The notes under the pieces were generated by a model. It had not been told where the DNA came from. It made no database searches and saw only the letters and a program-made list of their open reading frames with translations. 64,000 bases of DNA from Reyranella sp. (GTDB lineage Bacteria > Pseudomonadota > Alphaproteobacteria > Reyranellales > Reyranellaceae): contig NZ_JAUSBN010000022.1 in assembly GCF_030651995.1 (NCBI RefSeq), forward strand, positions 1-64,000. Direction: 5' to 3'. The position numbers were made by a program, and so were the translations under genes. Shown in pieces: positions 44,291 through 51,840 of the stretch; the stretch's first letter is position 1; each line of letters opens with the position of its first letter.

Positions 44291-44705
44291 GCCGGTCGAG
44301 CATCGCGAAAAGCAACCGCTGATCGCGCTCCGGCCAGTCGTCGAAGGCACGCGCAAGGCTGGGGGTGAGCGCCGCCACGGCCGCGCGATGCTTGGCGAGG
44401 CCGGCGGGCGTCAGGACAAGCAGCTTCGAACGGCCGTCGCCACCGTTCGTACGCTCGCGCAGCCAGCCCTTGGCCACCAGCTTCTGTACGTTCTTGGTGA
44501 CGCCCGGCTGGGGTTGCTGCAACGCGCGGGCGACGCCCGTGACGGTCCTGGTTTCGTCGGGCCGGTGGCTGAAATGATTCAGCAGAACGAACTGCGGCAA
44601 CTGAAGGCCGAGCGGCCTCAACACCTGGTTGGCCTCGGTCGAGGCCAACTGGTCGATGATGCCGATCCAGTTGACGATGCGGAAGGGAAGCGGCGGCTCG
44701 GTCAA
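44247..44705 (-). CDS. MarR-family transcriptional regulator
   Basis: The 152-residue winged-helix protein has TVTGVARALQQPQPGVTKNVQKLVAKGWL as its recognition region, described here by its ends TVTGVARAL and LVAKGWLRE, then a wing with GGDGRSKLLVLTPAG. The best start is a TTG at 44705 that overlaps the nitroreductase stop (TTGA), implying coupling. It probably responds to a small molecule and controls the nitroreductase promoter palindromes. Confidence 0.88.
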   Translation of the reverse strand: MTEPPLPFRIVNWIGIIDQLASTEANQVLRPLGLQLPQFVLLNHFSHRPDETRTVTGVARALQQPQPGVTKNVQKLVAKGWLRERTNGGDGRSKLLVLTPAGLAKHRAAVAALTPSLARAFDDWPERDQRLLFAMLDRLKLWFDRDRDRLPQ

Positions 44706-45847
44706 ACGGTCACGAAACTCTGAAGCGGCCGTCGGGGCGACGGACCGGGATCGCCAGCATAGCCCAGTCTGAAGAACATCTGCAGCGTCGCACCGTCCGG
44801 CGTGCCGGTTTCCCTGTGCACCGCCGCGCGCAGATCCGCCATTTCGGGATATTCCTGCAGGGTCTGGCTGTGCGGCTGCAACGCCAAGCCGAGCGACGTC
44901 GCTGCGAGCTGCAGGCGGACATAACTGCGACCGACGGCGATCTGGGTGGTCCGCGTGTTGTCGCCGCTGGCGATCCAGCCGAAGGCGCGGGCGCTGCCGT
45001 AGCCGGCCAGCGTATAGTCGCGCCCTCCGTTCCACGCTAGCGTTCCGGGGGTCATCGCCTTTTCAGGCGTCATCTGCCCGGTCTGGCGCAACGCCCAGAT
45101 CATCGGCCCCTTCAGCGAGATTCCATCTCGGTGGGTGGCGATCTCGGCGGCGCCGATGCGCGCGACGTCGATACTCTCCTTGTGAGTCCGGACCGTATTC
45201 ATCTCCAGTTCCGAGCCGGCGATGGCCAGGGTGCGTAGGCGGTCGACCCTGCCGGGCTCATCGACGATGGCGAGAGGCAGCGCCTGTGTGCTGTGCCCCA
45301 CAAGCAGCGCCGCCGTGTGCACAGGATCGACCATGCGGGCTTCGAACCTGCCCTTGACCGTGCGCCGCCGCGGCACCTGGACGAACAGCGGATCGACCGC
45401 GATGCCCGGCTGTCTCGTTAACACGATCCGCGCCACGGGCTTGTCCAGAGCCCAGGCGCCCTCGGGAAAGAGCGTGATGTCGGCGCGATAGCCGTCGGCC
45501 GCCGCCGCCATCGCCAGAATCTCCAGGAAGCAGCCGTGGCCGATCAGGATCTGGCGCGAGAACGGATCGGTCTGGGGCAGCAGTCGCGTGGCATCGACAT
45601 GGAGCATGATCGTGTCGGGTCGTGAAAGATCGACCGCCCAGGACTGGAGATTGTGCGGATTGGGCGCGAGCAGGGCCCAGGCGAGCGCCCGCCGGCGCGG
45701 ATCGGCCTCCTCCGGACCAGGACCGCGCCAGCCCTCGACAGCCACGGCGGGCATGGCGTCGAGCCGCGGCACGGCGACGGCAACGCCCGTCGCCACGACG
45801 AGGCCGCCGCCCAGGATGCGGATAAAGGACTTGCGCGAAATAGCCAT
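44702..45847 (-). CDS. Exported nitroreductase-like protein
   Basis: The 381-residue protein starts with a Tat-like signal (ISRKSFIRILGGG, then a hydrophobic run). The rest resembles the Acg/nitroreductase group of flavin proteins: RRALAWALLAPNPHNLQSW, DPFSRQILIGHGCFLEIL, and a later RSYVRLQLAATSLGLALQPHSQ. It may reduce a nitro or quinone compound or simply bind flavin. GGAGGAATTC directly before ATG 45847 sets the start. It is translated just ahead of the MarR gene. Confidence 0.83.
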   Translation of the reverse strand: MAISRKSFIRILGGGLVVATGVAVAVPRLDAMPAVAVEGWRGPGPEEADPRRRALAWALLAPNPHNLQSWAVDLSRPDTIMLHVDATRLLPQTDPFSRQILIGHGCFLEILAMAAAADGYRADITLFPEGAWALDKPVARIVLTRQPGIAVDPLFVQVPRRRTVKGRFEARMVDPVHTAALLVGHSTQALPLAIVDEPGRVDRLRTLAIAGSELEMNTVRTHKESIDVARIGAAEIATHRDGISLKGPMIWALRQTGQMTPEKAMTPGTLAWNGGRDYTLAGYGSARAFGWIASGDNTRTTQIAVGRSYVRLQLAATSLGLALQPHSQTLQEYPEMADLRAAVHRETGTPDGATLQMFFRLGYAGDPGPSPRRPLQSFVTV

Positions 45848-45855
45848 GAATTCCT

Positions 45856-45930
45856 CCATAACATTCCAGGGAATTTATTCATATTCTTTGGAATGTTATG
45901 GCGCAAGCGAATAATATTCTTTGGAATATT
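45856..45930. promoter_or_regulatory. Cluster of operator-like palindromes before nitroreductase-marR
   Basis: CCATAACATTCC (45856-45867) and GGAATGTTATGG (45890-45901) are perfect inverted 12-mers. AATATTC-TTTG-GAATATT at 45913-45930 is a perfect 18-bp palindrome. ATTCC-AG-GGAAT at 45863-45874 is a third. All share the ATTC/GAAT half-site. The stretch is AT-rich and sits directly upstream of the start codon, so it is a likely MarR operator region with the promoter. Confidence 0.75.
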
Positions 45931-45985
45931 TTTTGAGTCGCATGCAGGATCGCAGCTCACGCGAAGGTGCGCCCTGCCCTGATTG

Positions 45986-46921
45986 TCAAGAAAGCGCGAC
46001 CGGATGCCAGCCCCGAGAGATCGCGCCCGCGAAGGCCGCCACCTCCTCCTGCCAATCCTGGCGGTTGGAATCGGCCGAACTCGCCGTCCTGCGGCCGGAG
46101 AAATCGAGATGTACGCCGCTCTCCTGCGGAAACAGGCGTCCCGTGAGCAACCGCGCGTAGATCGCAGCCGACCTCTGCGGGGTGCTGGCGCCGGGAATCG
46201 CCCGCGCCACCACCGGCAGGATCGTCGACCAGGCCCAGCGCTCCACGGCGGAGCGATCGCGCGCCAGCCCCGTGCCCGGCATCAGGCCGGGATCGAAGGC
46301 GAACCAGCGCGGCCCGCCTGCCGGCGTTCTGCGCGCAAGCGCATAGACATGCAGGATGGCGACGAGCTTGGAGCTGGCGTAGCGGTCCAGACCCTGCTGC
46401 GTCTCGGACGCGCTGCCGTCGAGGTCACCTCGCGCCACCCTTTCGATGCCTCGATAGAGGCCGCCCCTGAATCCGAACAGGCGGGCGGTGGCGCTGGCCG
46501 GGTCATGCGTGCCGCTTGCCGTGAAGACGACCGGCGCGCCGGGCGCGAGGACGGGCAGCAGCCGTTCGATCATCAGCGCGTGTGCCAGCCAGTTGGCCTG
46601 CAGGGTTTCCTCGTAGCCGTCGACGGTCATTCGCCGTGCCTTCACGTTCTGGACGCCGGCATTGGCGGCCAGAGACGCGAGACGCTCGTCGGCAAGACGT
46701 GCCCTGAGGGCGTCAGTGAATGCCGCCGTCGAGGCGAGCGAGGCGAGATCGAGCGGCAGGATGTCGAGGCGCCCTCCGTCGGCAAGGGCTCGCAGCGCCG
46801 CCGCTTCTGCCGGCCGCCGGGCACCGACGATGACCCGGTTCGCCGGGTCGGCGAGCAGCATGCGCACGAGTTCGAGGCCGATCCCCGATGTGCCGCCAGT
46901 GACGAGGTGGAGGACGGTCAT
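45986..46921 (-). CDS. Short-chain dehydrogenase/reductase
   Basis: The 311-residue enzyme has TGGTSGIGLELV, AANAGVQ and the catalytic YASSK with Ser upstream in FTASGTHDP. Length and the middle insert resemble protochlorophyllide-reductase-like and retinol-dehydrogenase-like SDRs. GGAG seven bases before ATG 46921 supports that start over one at 46945. It is divergent from a TetR gene with palindromes in between and is probably its target. Confidence 0.9.
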   Translation of the reverse strand: MTVLHLVTGGTSGIGLELVRMLLADPANRVIVGARRPAEAAALRALADGGRLDILPLDLASLASTAAFTDALRARLADERLASLAANAGVQNVKARRMTVDGYEETLQANWLAHALMIERLLPVLAPGAPVVFTASGTHDPASATARLFGFRGGLYRGIERVARGDLDGSASETQQGLDRYASSKLVAILHVYALARRTPAGGPRWFAFDPGLMPGTGLARDRSAVERWAWSTILPVVARAIPGASTPQRSAAIYARLLTGRLFPQESGVHLDFSGRRTASSADSNRQDWQEEVAAFAGAISRGWHPVALS

Positions 46922-46940
46922 ACTTTGACTCCGGCTGAGG

Positions 46941-46971
46941 TCCATTGAAAATGGAAATCAGGTCACTGACC
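46941..46971. promoter_or_regulatory. Likely TetR operator pair
   Basis: TCCATT-GAA-AATGGA (46941-46955) is a perfect 15-bp palindrome and GGTCA-C-TGACC (46961-46971) a perfect 11-bp one. A third TCCATT half-site lies at 46973-46978. They sit between the divergent SDR and TetR genes. Confidence 0.7.
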
Positions 46972-46995
46972 GTCCATTCGCATCGGAGCCACGCC

Positions 46996-47616
46996 GTGCC
47001 GGCTGCCCTGAAACCGCGCAAGAAGCCCCTCCAGGCCCGCTCGGCCGCCACGGTGGATGCCATCGTCGAGGCGACCATTCGCATTCTGCGGCGCGACGGA
47101 TGGGCCGCCTGCACGACGACCCGCATCTCGACGCTGGCCGGCGTCTCGGTCGGCTCCCTCTACCAGTACTTCCCGAACCGCAACGCCATCGCCGTCGAGA
47201 TCGTCCGGCAGCGCACGCGCACCTATCTGGACGCCGTCATGGCCGCCGACCTGTCAGAGGCTGCATCGCCGGACGAGGTTATCGACGCCACCATCGCCGC
47301 CTTCGTCGTCGAGAAGCGCAAGGGCCTCGACGTCTCGCTCGCGCTGCGCGACGCATTGCCCGAAGTGCAGGGGCGCCAGGCGATCATCGAGGAAGCGCGA
47401 CGGTTCGTCCCCGCCCTTCAGGCCAAGCTCGCGGCAGCCGGCGCAGTGACCGCCGACACGGCGCAACTCGCCGTGGCGCTCGCCGCCGTGGAGGGAGCCG
47501 TCTGGGAGATGATGGCCCAGGACGAGGCCGCGATCGAGCGGCCCGAGGCCATCGCCGCCCTGTCGAGGGTGTTCCGGGCCGCGGCGGGCTTCAGCCCTGC
47601 GGCAGCGGCACGTTGA
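46996..47616 (+). CDS. TetR-family transcriptional regulator
   Basis: The 206-residue protein opens with basic residues (KPRKKPLQAR) and a TetR domain: AIVEATIRILRRDGW and the helix-turn-helix ISTLAGVSVGSLYQYFPNRNAI. The GTG at 46996 with CGGAG upstream was chosen because the ATG at 46951 lies inside the palindromes; the longer form cannot be excluded. It likely controls the divergent SDR gene. Its end overlaps the convergent gene by 26 bases. Confidence 0.9.
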   Translation: MPAALKPRKKPLQARSAATVDAIVEATIRILRRDGWAACTTTRISTLAGVSVGSLYQYFPNRNAIAVEIVRQRTRTYLDAVMAADLSEAASPDEVIDATIAAFVVEKRKGLDVSLALRDALPEVQGRQAIIEEARRFVPALQAKLAAAGAVTADTAQLAVALAAVEGAVWEMMAQDEAAIERPEAIAALSRVFRAAAGFSPAAAAR

Positions 47617-48247
47617 GCAGCACGCCGAATTCGCGCGCGAGATCGCAGCTCACGCGCGCGTGCACCTTGCCCTGCTTGTCGAAGAAGCGGCCGGTCTCGT
47701 TCACCGGGAACACGCCCTCGTGCCAGATGCCGGGATGGATGTAGATGCCGACGCTGCCGTCCGACCAGAAGGCCTTGAAGCTCTCGGGCTGGAGGTCGTC
47801 GCCCGGCAACGCGGCCGGCACCACGAACGGCTTGCCGTCGAGCGGCCAGAAGAGCTGCCCACCGTCGGGGTGATAGTTGCAGTGCCACAGGAGCACGCGG
47901 CCCTGGCTGAGCTTCACGCCGGGGCGAACCGTCTCCGGCAGGTCGCGGAAACCGATGACATAATGGCCGCCCACCGCCTCGTTGCGCCCGATCAGCTCGT
48001 TGTCGCGCCATTCACAGGAAAAGATGCCCTCGGTCGTGCCACCCTCGATGCCGGTGCCGGCATCGAGCTTGCGCGAGCCGCTGAGCGGCCACGGCACGAT
48101 CTCGATCTTCTGCTTCTTCGGGTCGCGCACGACTTCACCGTAGCCTTTGATCGTGTCGCGATTGGCGCGGACCAGGGGAACGTCGAGCAGGCGCAGCCCG
48201 GCCGGAACGTCGGGATTGAGATAGTCGAAGACGACGCCGTCATGCAT
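47591..48247 (-). CDS. Ureidoglycolate lyase-like protein
   Basis: The 218-residue protein has a cupin-like beta core with LLWHCNYHPDGGQLFWPLDG, GIYIHPGIWHEGVFPV and the ending VHARVSCDLAREFGVLLNVPL, which recalls AllA and its relatives. AllA splits ureidoglycolate into glyoxylate and urea, but no other purine-catabolic gene is near, so the substrate is open. It follows lysK on the same strand by 11 bases. Confidence 0.75.
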   Translation of the reverse strand: MHDGVVFDYLNPDVPAGLRLLDVPLVRANRDTIKGYGEVVRDPKKQKIEIVPWPLSGSRKLDAGTGIEGGTTEGIFSCEWRDNELIGRNEAVGGHYVIGFRDLPETVRPGVKLSQGRVLLWHCNYHPDGGQLFWPLDGKPFVVPAALPGDDLQPESFKAFWSDGSVGIYIHPGIWHEGVFPVNETGRFFDKQGKVHARVSCDLAREFGVLLNVPLPQG

Positions 48248-48258
48248 GTCGCTGGTCC

Positions 48259-49860
48259 CTACGCTGCCTTACCCAGATCCTCGCCGGCCAGCGCGCGTTC
48301 GATCAGATTCACGACATTGTCGCGGCCATAGAGCTTGATGAAGGCACCCATGCGCGGTCCCTGCTCGCTGCCGAGCAGCACCTCGTAGAGCGTCTTGAAC
48401 CACTGCCGCAGCTCTTCCTTGGCGAAGTGGCGCTTGCCCGCCTCGTAGACCTCGTCCTGGATGACTTCCGCCGTCGCGTCCTCGGGCATCTTGCGCAGCG
48501 TCTCGAGCAGGTCCTGCAGCGCCAGCCGTTCGCGTTCGGTGGGCAGCCGGAACTTCTTCGAGGACTTCACGAAGTCCTGGTAATACGCGACCGCACCGGC
48601 GAGCAGCCGGTCGAGATAGGGCGCGTTCTCCGGCGTGGCGCCCGGCACGTAGCGGCGCAGATACTGCCAGAGAACGTCCTTGTCCTCGGTATTGGCGACA
48701 CCGGCCAGGTTCAGCAGCATGCCGAAGGTGACGCCGGCCGCAGAGTTGGCGGGCGCCGCGCCGTCGTGGATGTGCCAGGCCGGATTCTCCAGCGCGCGGG
48801 CGGGCTCTTCCTTCGGCAGCTTTTCGATCAGCGAGAGATAGTCGTCGATGGCGCGCGGGATCACGTCGAAATGGAGACGCTTCGCGCGCCGCGGCTGCTG
48901 GTGCATGTAGAGCGACAGCGATTCCGGCGAGGCGTAGCGCAGCCACTCCTCGACCGAGAGGCCGTTGCCCTTGGACTTCGAGATCTTCTTGCCTTCCTCG
49001 TCGAGGAAGAGCTCGTAGTTGAAGCCCTCCGGCGGCTTGCCGCCCAGGATACGCACGATCTTCGCCGAGAGTTCGGCCGAGGGGATCAGGTCCTTGCCGT
49101 ACATCTCGTAGTCGACGTCGAGCGCGAACCAGCGGCCGGCCCAGTCGGCCTTCCACTGCAGCTTGACGTTGCCGCCGGTGACCGGCGTCTCGACCATCGA
49201 GCCGTCCTCGTCGCGATAGACGATCGTGCCGGCATCGGCGTCGGTCTTGATCACCGGCGCCTGCAGCACGCGGCCCGTCTTGGGCGAGATCGGCAGGAAA
49301 ATCGAGTAGGTCGCCCGGCGCTCCTCGCCGAGGGTCGGCAGCATGACCGCCTGGACCTCGTCGTAGTGCCGCAGCATGGCGAGCAGCATCCCGTCGAAGC
49401 GGCCGGACTTGTACCAGTCGGTCGCCGACTGGAACTCGTACTCGAAGCCGAAGGAATCGAGGAAGGCGCGCAAGCGAGCGTTGTTTGCCGCGCCAAAACT
49501 CGGATGCTCGTTGCTGAAGGGATCGGGCACGGAGGTCAGCGGCTTGCCGAGGTGGGCGGCCAGCATCTCCTTGTTCGGCACGTTGTCCGGCACCTTGCGC
49601 AGGCCGTCCATGTCGTCGGAGAAGCAGAACAGCCGCGCCGGAACGTCGGACAGGCGACGGAAGGCCTGGCGCACCATGGTCGTGCGCACCACCTCGCCGA
49701 ACGTGCCGATATGGGGCAGGCCCGACGGGCCGTAGCCGGTCTCGAACAGCACATAGCCTTTCGCCGGCGCTTTGCCGCCGATGCGGGCAACGAGCTTGCG
49801 GGCTTCTTCAAACGGCCACGCGCGCGCGGCCTCGGCAAGGGTACGATCGATTTGGGACAT
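48259..49860 (-). CDS. lysK: Lysyl-tRNA synthetase, class I
   Basis: The 533-residue enzyme charges tRNA-Lys. The class I marks are PHIGTFGE (HIGH motif, residues 50-53) and KISKSKG (KMSKS motif, 292-296). The class I form is typical of archaea and of alphaproteobacteria, and replaces the class II enzyme found in most bacteria. Length is normal. The start MSQIDR is supported by position, since the divergent MFS gene begins 70 bases away. Confidence 0.96.
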   Translation of the reverse strand: MSQIDRTLAEAARAWPFEEARKLVARIGGKAPAKGYVLFETGYGPSGLPHIGTFGEVVRTTMVRQAFRRLSDVPARLFCFSDDMDGLRKVPDNVPNKEMLAAHLGKPLTSVPDPFSNEHPSFGAANNARLRAFLDSFGFEYEFQSATDWYKSGRFDGMLLAMLRHYDEVQAVMLPTLGEERRATYSIFLPISPKTGRVLQAPVIKTDADAGTIVYRDEDGSMVETPVTGGNVKLQWKADWAGRWFALDVDYEMYGKDLIPSAELSAKIVRILGGKPPEGFNYELFLDEEGKKISKSKGNGLSVEEWLRYASPESLSLYMHQQPRRAKRLHFDVIPRAIDDYLSLIEKLPKEEPARALENPAWHIHDGAAPANSAAGVTFGMLLNLAGVANTEDKDVLWQYLRRYVPGATPENAPYLDRLLAGAVAYYQDFVKSSKKFRLPTERERLALQDLLETLRKMPEDATAEVIQDEVYEAGKRHFAKEELRQWFKTLYEVLLGSEQGPRMGAFIKLYGRDNVVNLIERALAGEDLGKAA

Positions 49861-49930
49861 GGATCGGGCAAACTAGGTGCGAGGGCCATTTGCGTCAATT
49901 GCGGCCGCAGCCCAAAGTGCCGCTCTCGCA

Positions 49931-51094
49931 ATGAACAGACGCGCCCTCCTGCTCAGCCTCGGCGGCCTGTTGGCAATGGGCGCGGCCATGGGGGTCGGCC
50001 GGTTCGTCTACACGCCGATCCTGCCGCCGATGGTCGAGGCCCTTGGTCTCACCAAGGCGCAGGCCGGCTTCATCGCCTCGGCGAATTTCCTGGGCTACCT
50101 CGCCGGCGCGATCCTGGCCGCGCTCCGCCTTCCAGGCACGCGCCGCTCCTGGCTGCTGGCTTCGCTCGCGATCACTGCGATTTGCCTGTTCGGCATGGGC
50201 CTCTCGACGGGGATGTCCGCCTTTCTCGGGCTGCGATTCGTGGCCGGCGTGGCGAGCGCCTTTGCACTGATCTTCAGTTCCGCCCTGGTGATCGACCGGC
50301 TGGCCGCGACGGGCAACGGCGCCCTCTCGGCCATTCATTTCGCAGGTGTCGGGGTCGGGATCGCCGTTTCCGCCGCGACCGTGGCGCTGCTGCTTCAGGC
50401 CGGCGCCGCCTGGACGATGCTGTGGTTCGCAAGCGCCGCCCTGGCCGCGGCCGCCGGCCTGGCGGTCGTGCGGCTGGTGCCGCCTGACGAGAGGACTGGT
50501 CGGGCGCCGCCCGCTCCGGCGGAGCTGCGTCTGTCGGCGGACTTCGTGGCCCTGCTCCTGGCCTATGGCCTGTTCGGCTTCGGCTACGTCATCACCGCGA
50601 CCTTCATCGTCGACATGGTGCGCGGGACCGCGGCGCTGGCCCATCTGGAGCCCTATGTCTGGGTCCTGTTCGGCCTGAGCGCGGTACCGTCCGTCGCCTT
50701 GTGGACGGAGCTGGGTCGCCGCTGGGGTATCTTGCGGCTGTTCGCCGTCGCCTGCCTGGTCGAAGCGGCCGGTGTCGCGGCCAGCGCGTTGTGGCTGCAT
50801 CCCGCGAGCATCCTGATTTCGGCGGTGTTCGTCGGCGGCACATTCGTGGGCATCACCGCGCTCGGCCTGATCGCCACCCGGTCGGGCGACGGCGATCCGC
50901 GCAGCCGAATCGCCCTGATGACGGCGTCGTTCAGCTTCGGCCAGATCCTGGGACCGGCCTTCGCGGGCTATGTCTACGACGCCACGGGGAGCCTCGCGAT
51001 GCCGCTACTGGTCGCCGTCGCCGCCCTCACGCTGGCGGCCGTCTTGTCGCTGGTGGCCGACGGAAGACGACGCGCGCTCAGCCCTTCCAGGTGA
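49931..51094 (+). CDS. MFS transporter, YbfB/YjiJ type
   Basis: The 387-residue protein has twelve hydrophobic segments. The start GVGRFVYTPILPPMVEALGLTKAQAGFIASANFLGYLAG (given by its ends GVGRFVYTPILP and NFLGYLAG) is characteristic of the YbfB/YjiJ group, whose substrates are unknown. The end overlaps the convergent sterol-desaturase pseudogene by 17 bases. Confidence 0.88.
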   Translation: MNRRALLLSLGGLLAMGAAMGVGRFVYTPILPPMVEALGLTKAQAGFIASANFLGYLAGAILAALRLPGTRRSWLLASLAITAICLFGMGLSTGMSAFLGLRFVAGVASAFALIFSSALVIDRLAATGNGALSAIHFAGVGVGIAVSAATVALLLQAGAAWTMLWFASAALAAAAGLAVVRLVPPDERTGRAPPAPAELRLSADFVALLLAYGLFGFGYVITATFIVDMVRGTAALAHLEPYVWVLFGLSAVPSVALWTELGRRWGILRLFAVACLVEAAGVAASALWLHPASILISAVFVGGTFVGITALGLIATRSGDGDPRSRIALMTASFSFGQILGPAFAGYVYDATGSLAMPLLVAVAALTLAAVLSLVADGRRRALSPSR

Positions 51095-51772
51095 AGGGGA
51101 AGAGCTGCTGGCGCACGAAGCCGCTGGGCATGTAGTCGCCCAGCACGCCGTACTTGCCGGGAAAGCGGCGGTCGGATTTCACCGCCGTGCCGAAGATGTA
51201 GTCGATGAAGGCGAAATGGGCGGCGAAGTTCACGATCAGCAGCGCCAGTCCGACGAGCAGATGATTCACGATGAAGTGCGTGAAGTCGGTCTGCCAGCCC
51301 GGCCGGAAAACCGGCTGGTCGCGATGGAGCGGCACCAGCTTCTCGACCAGGATGAAGATCATGCTCGAGCCCAGCAGGTCGAGGATGAACCAGTCGAGGC
51401 CGACATAGGGCGTGTTGTCGGGAAAGTCGGTGACGGGGACGCGATGGCCGCCCAATGCGGCGGCCAGTGCGATCAGGGCCAGTGCCGTCGCATTCAGCCA
51501 GCGATTGCGGCGCTGGACCAGGTTGGCGATCGCCATGCCGCCGGCGATCACCATGCCCACCAGCAGCACCTGGCGCAGCAGCCCCACATCGTACTTCTTG
51601 CGCAGGTCCGGCGTGGTCAAATACTCCGGGAAGTGGAAGGCGAGCACCGCCAGCACGGCAAGCCCCCCAAAGTGAGGGCGATGATGCCGGTGATCTTGCC
51701 CTTGCCCACTTGCAGGGCGCCGGACTGGTGGAAGACGGCGGTGGTCTTCCTGACGATGGGCGGTGGTTTCAT
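51078..51772 (-). pseudogene. Sterol desaturase family gene, frameshifted and missing its catalytic core
   Basis: ATG 51772 opens MKPPPIVRKTTAVFHQSG and runs to LTLGG, where a run of six C (51663-51668, plus strand) shifts the frame; one more base would join it to LAVLAVLAFHFPEYL and the remaining 190 residues. The body has the family N-terminal helices and VDWFILDLLGSSMIF-like text, but passes from LLVGLALLIVNF straight to AAHFAFIDYIFGTAVKSDRRFP, text that in relatives follows the last His box. The block of about 100 or more residues with all the His clusters is absent. It cannot be an active di-iron enzyme. Confidence 0.8.
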
Positions 51773-51840
51773 GGGGGCAGATTCTAGGGACAACCGACGG
51801 TCACTGCATCGGCCGTTTGCCCTGTGCTATTCAGCGCCGC

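Noticed and set aside
48427..50487. A plus-strand open frame antisense to lysK and running into the MFS gene
   Set aside because: The lysK and MFS frames are clear; this frame is Arg/Gly-rich shadow.
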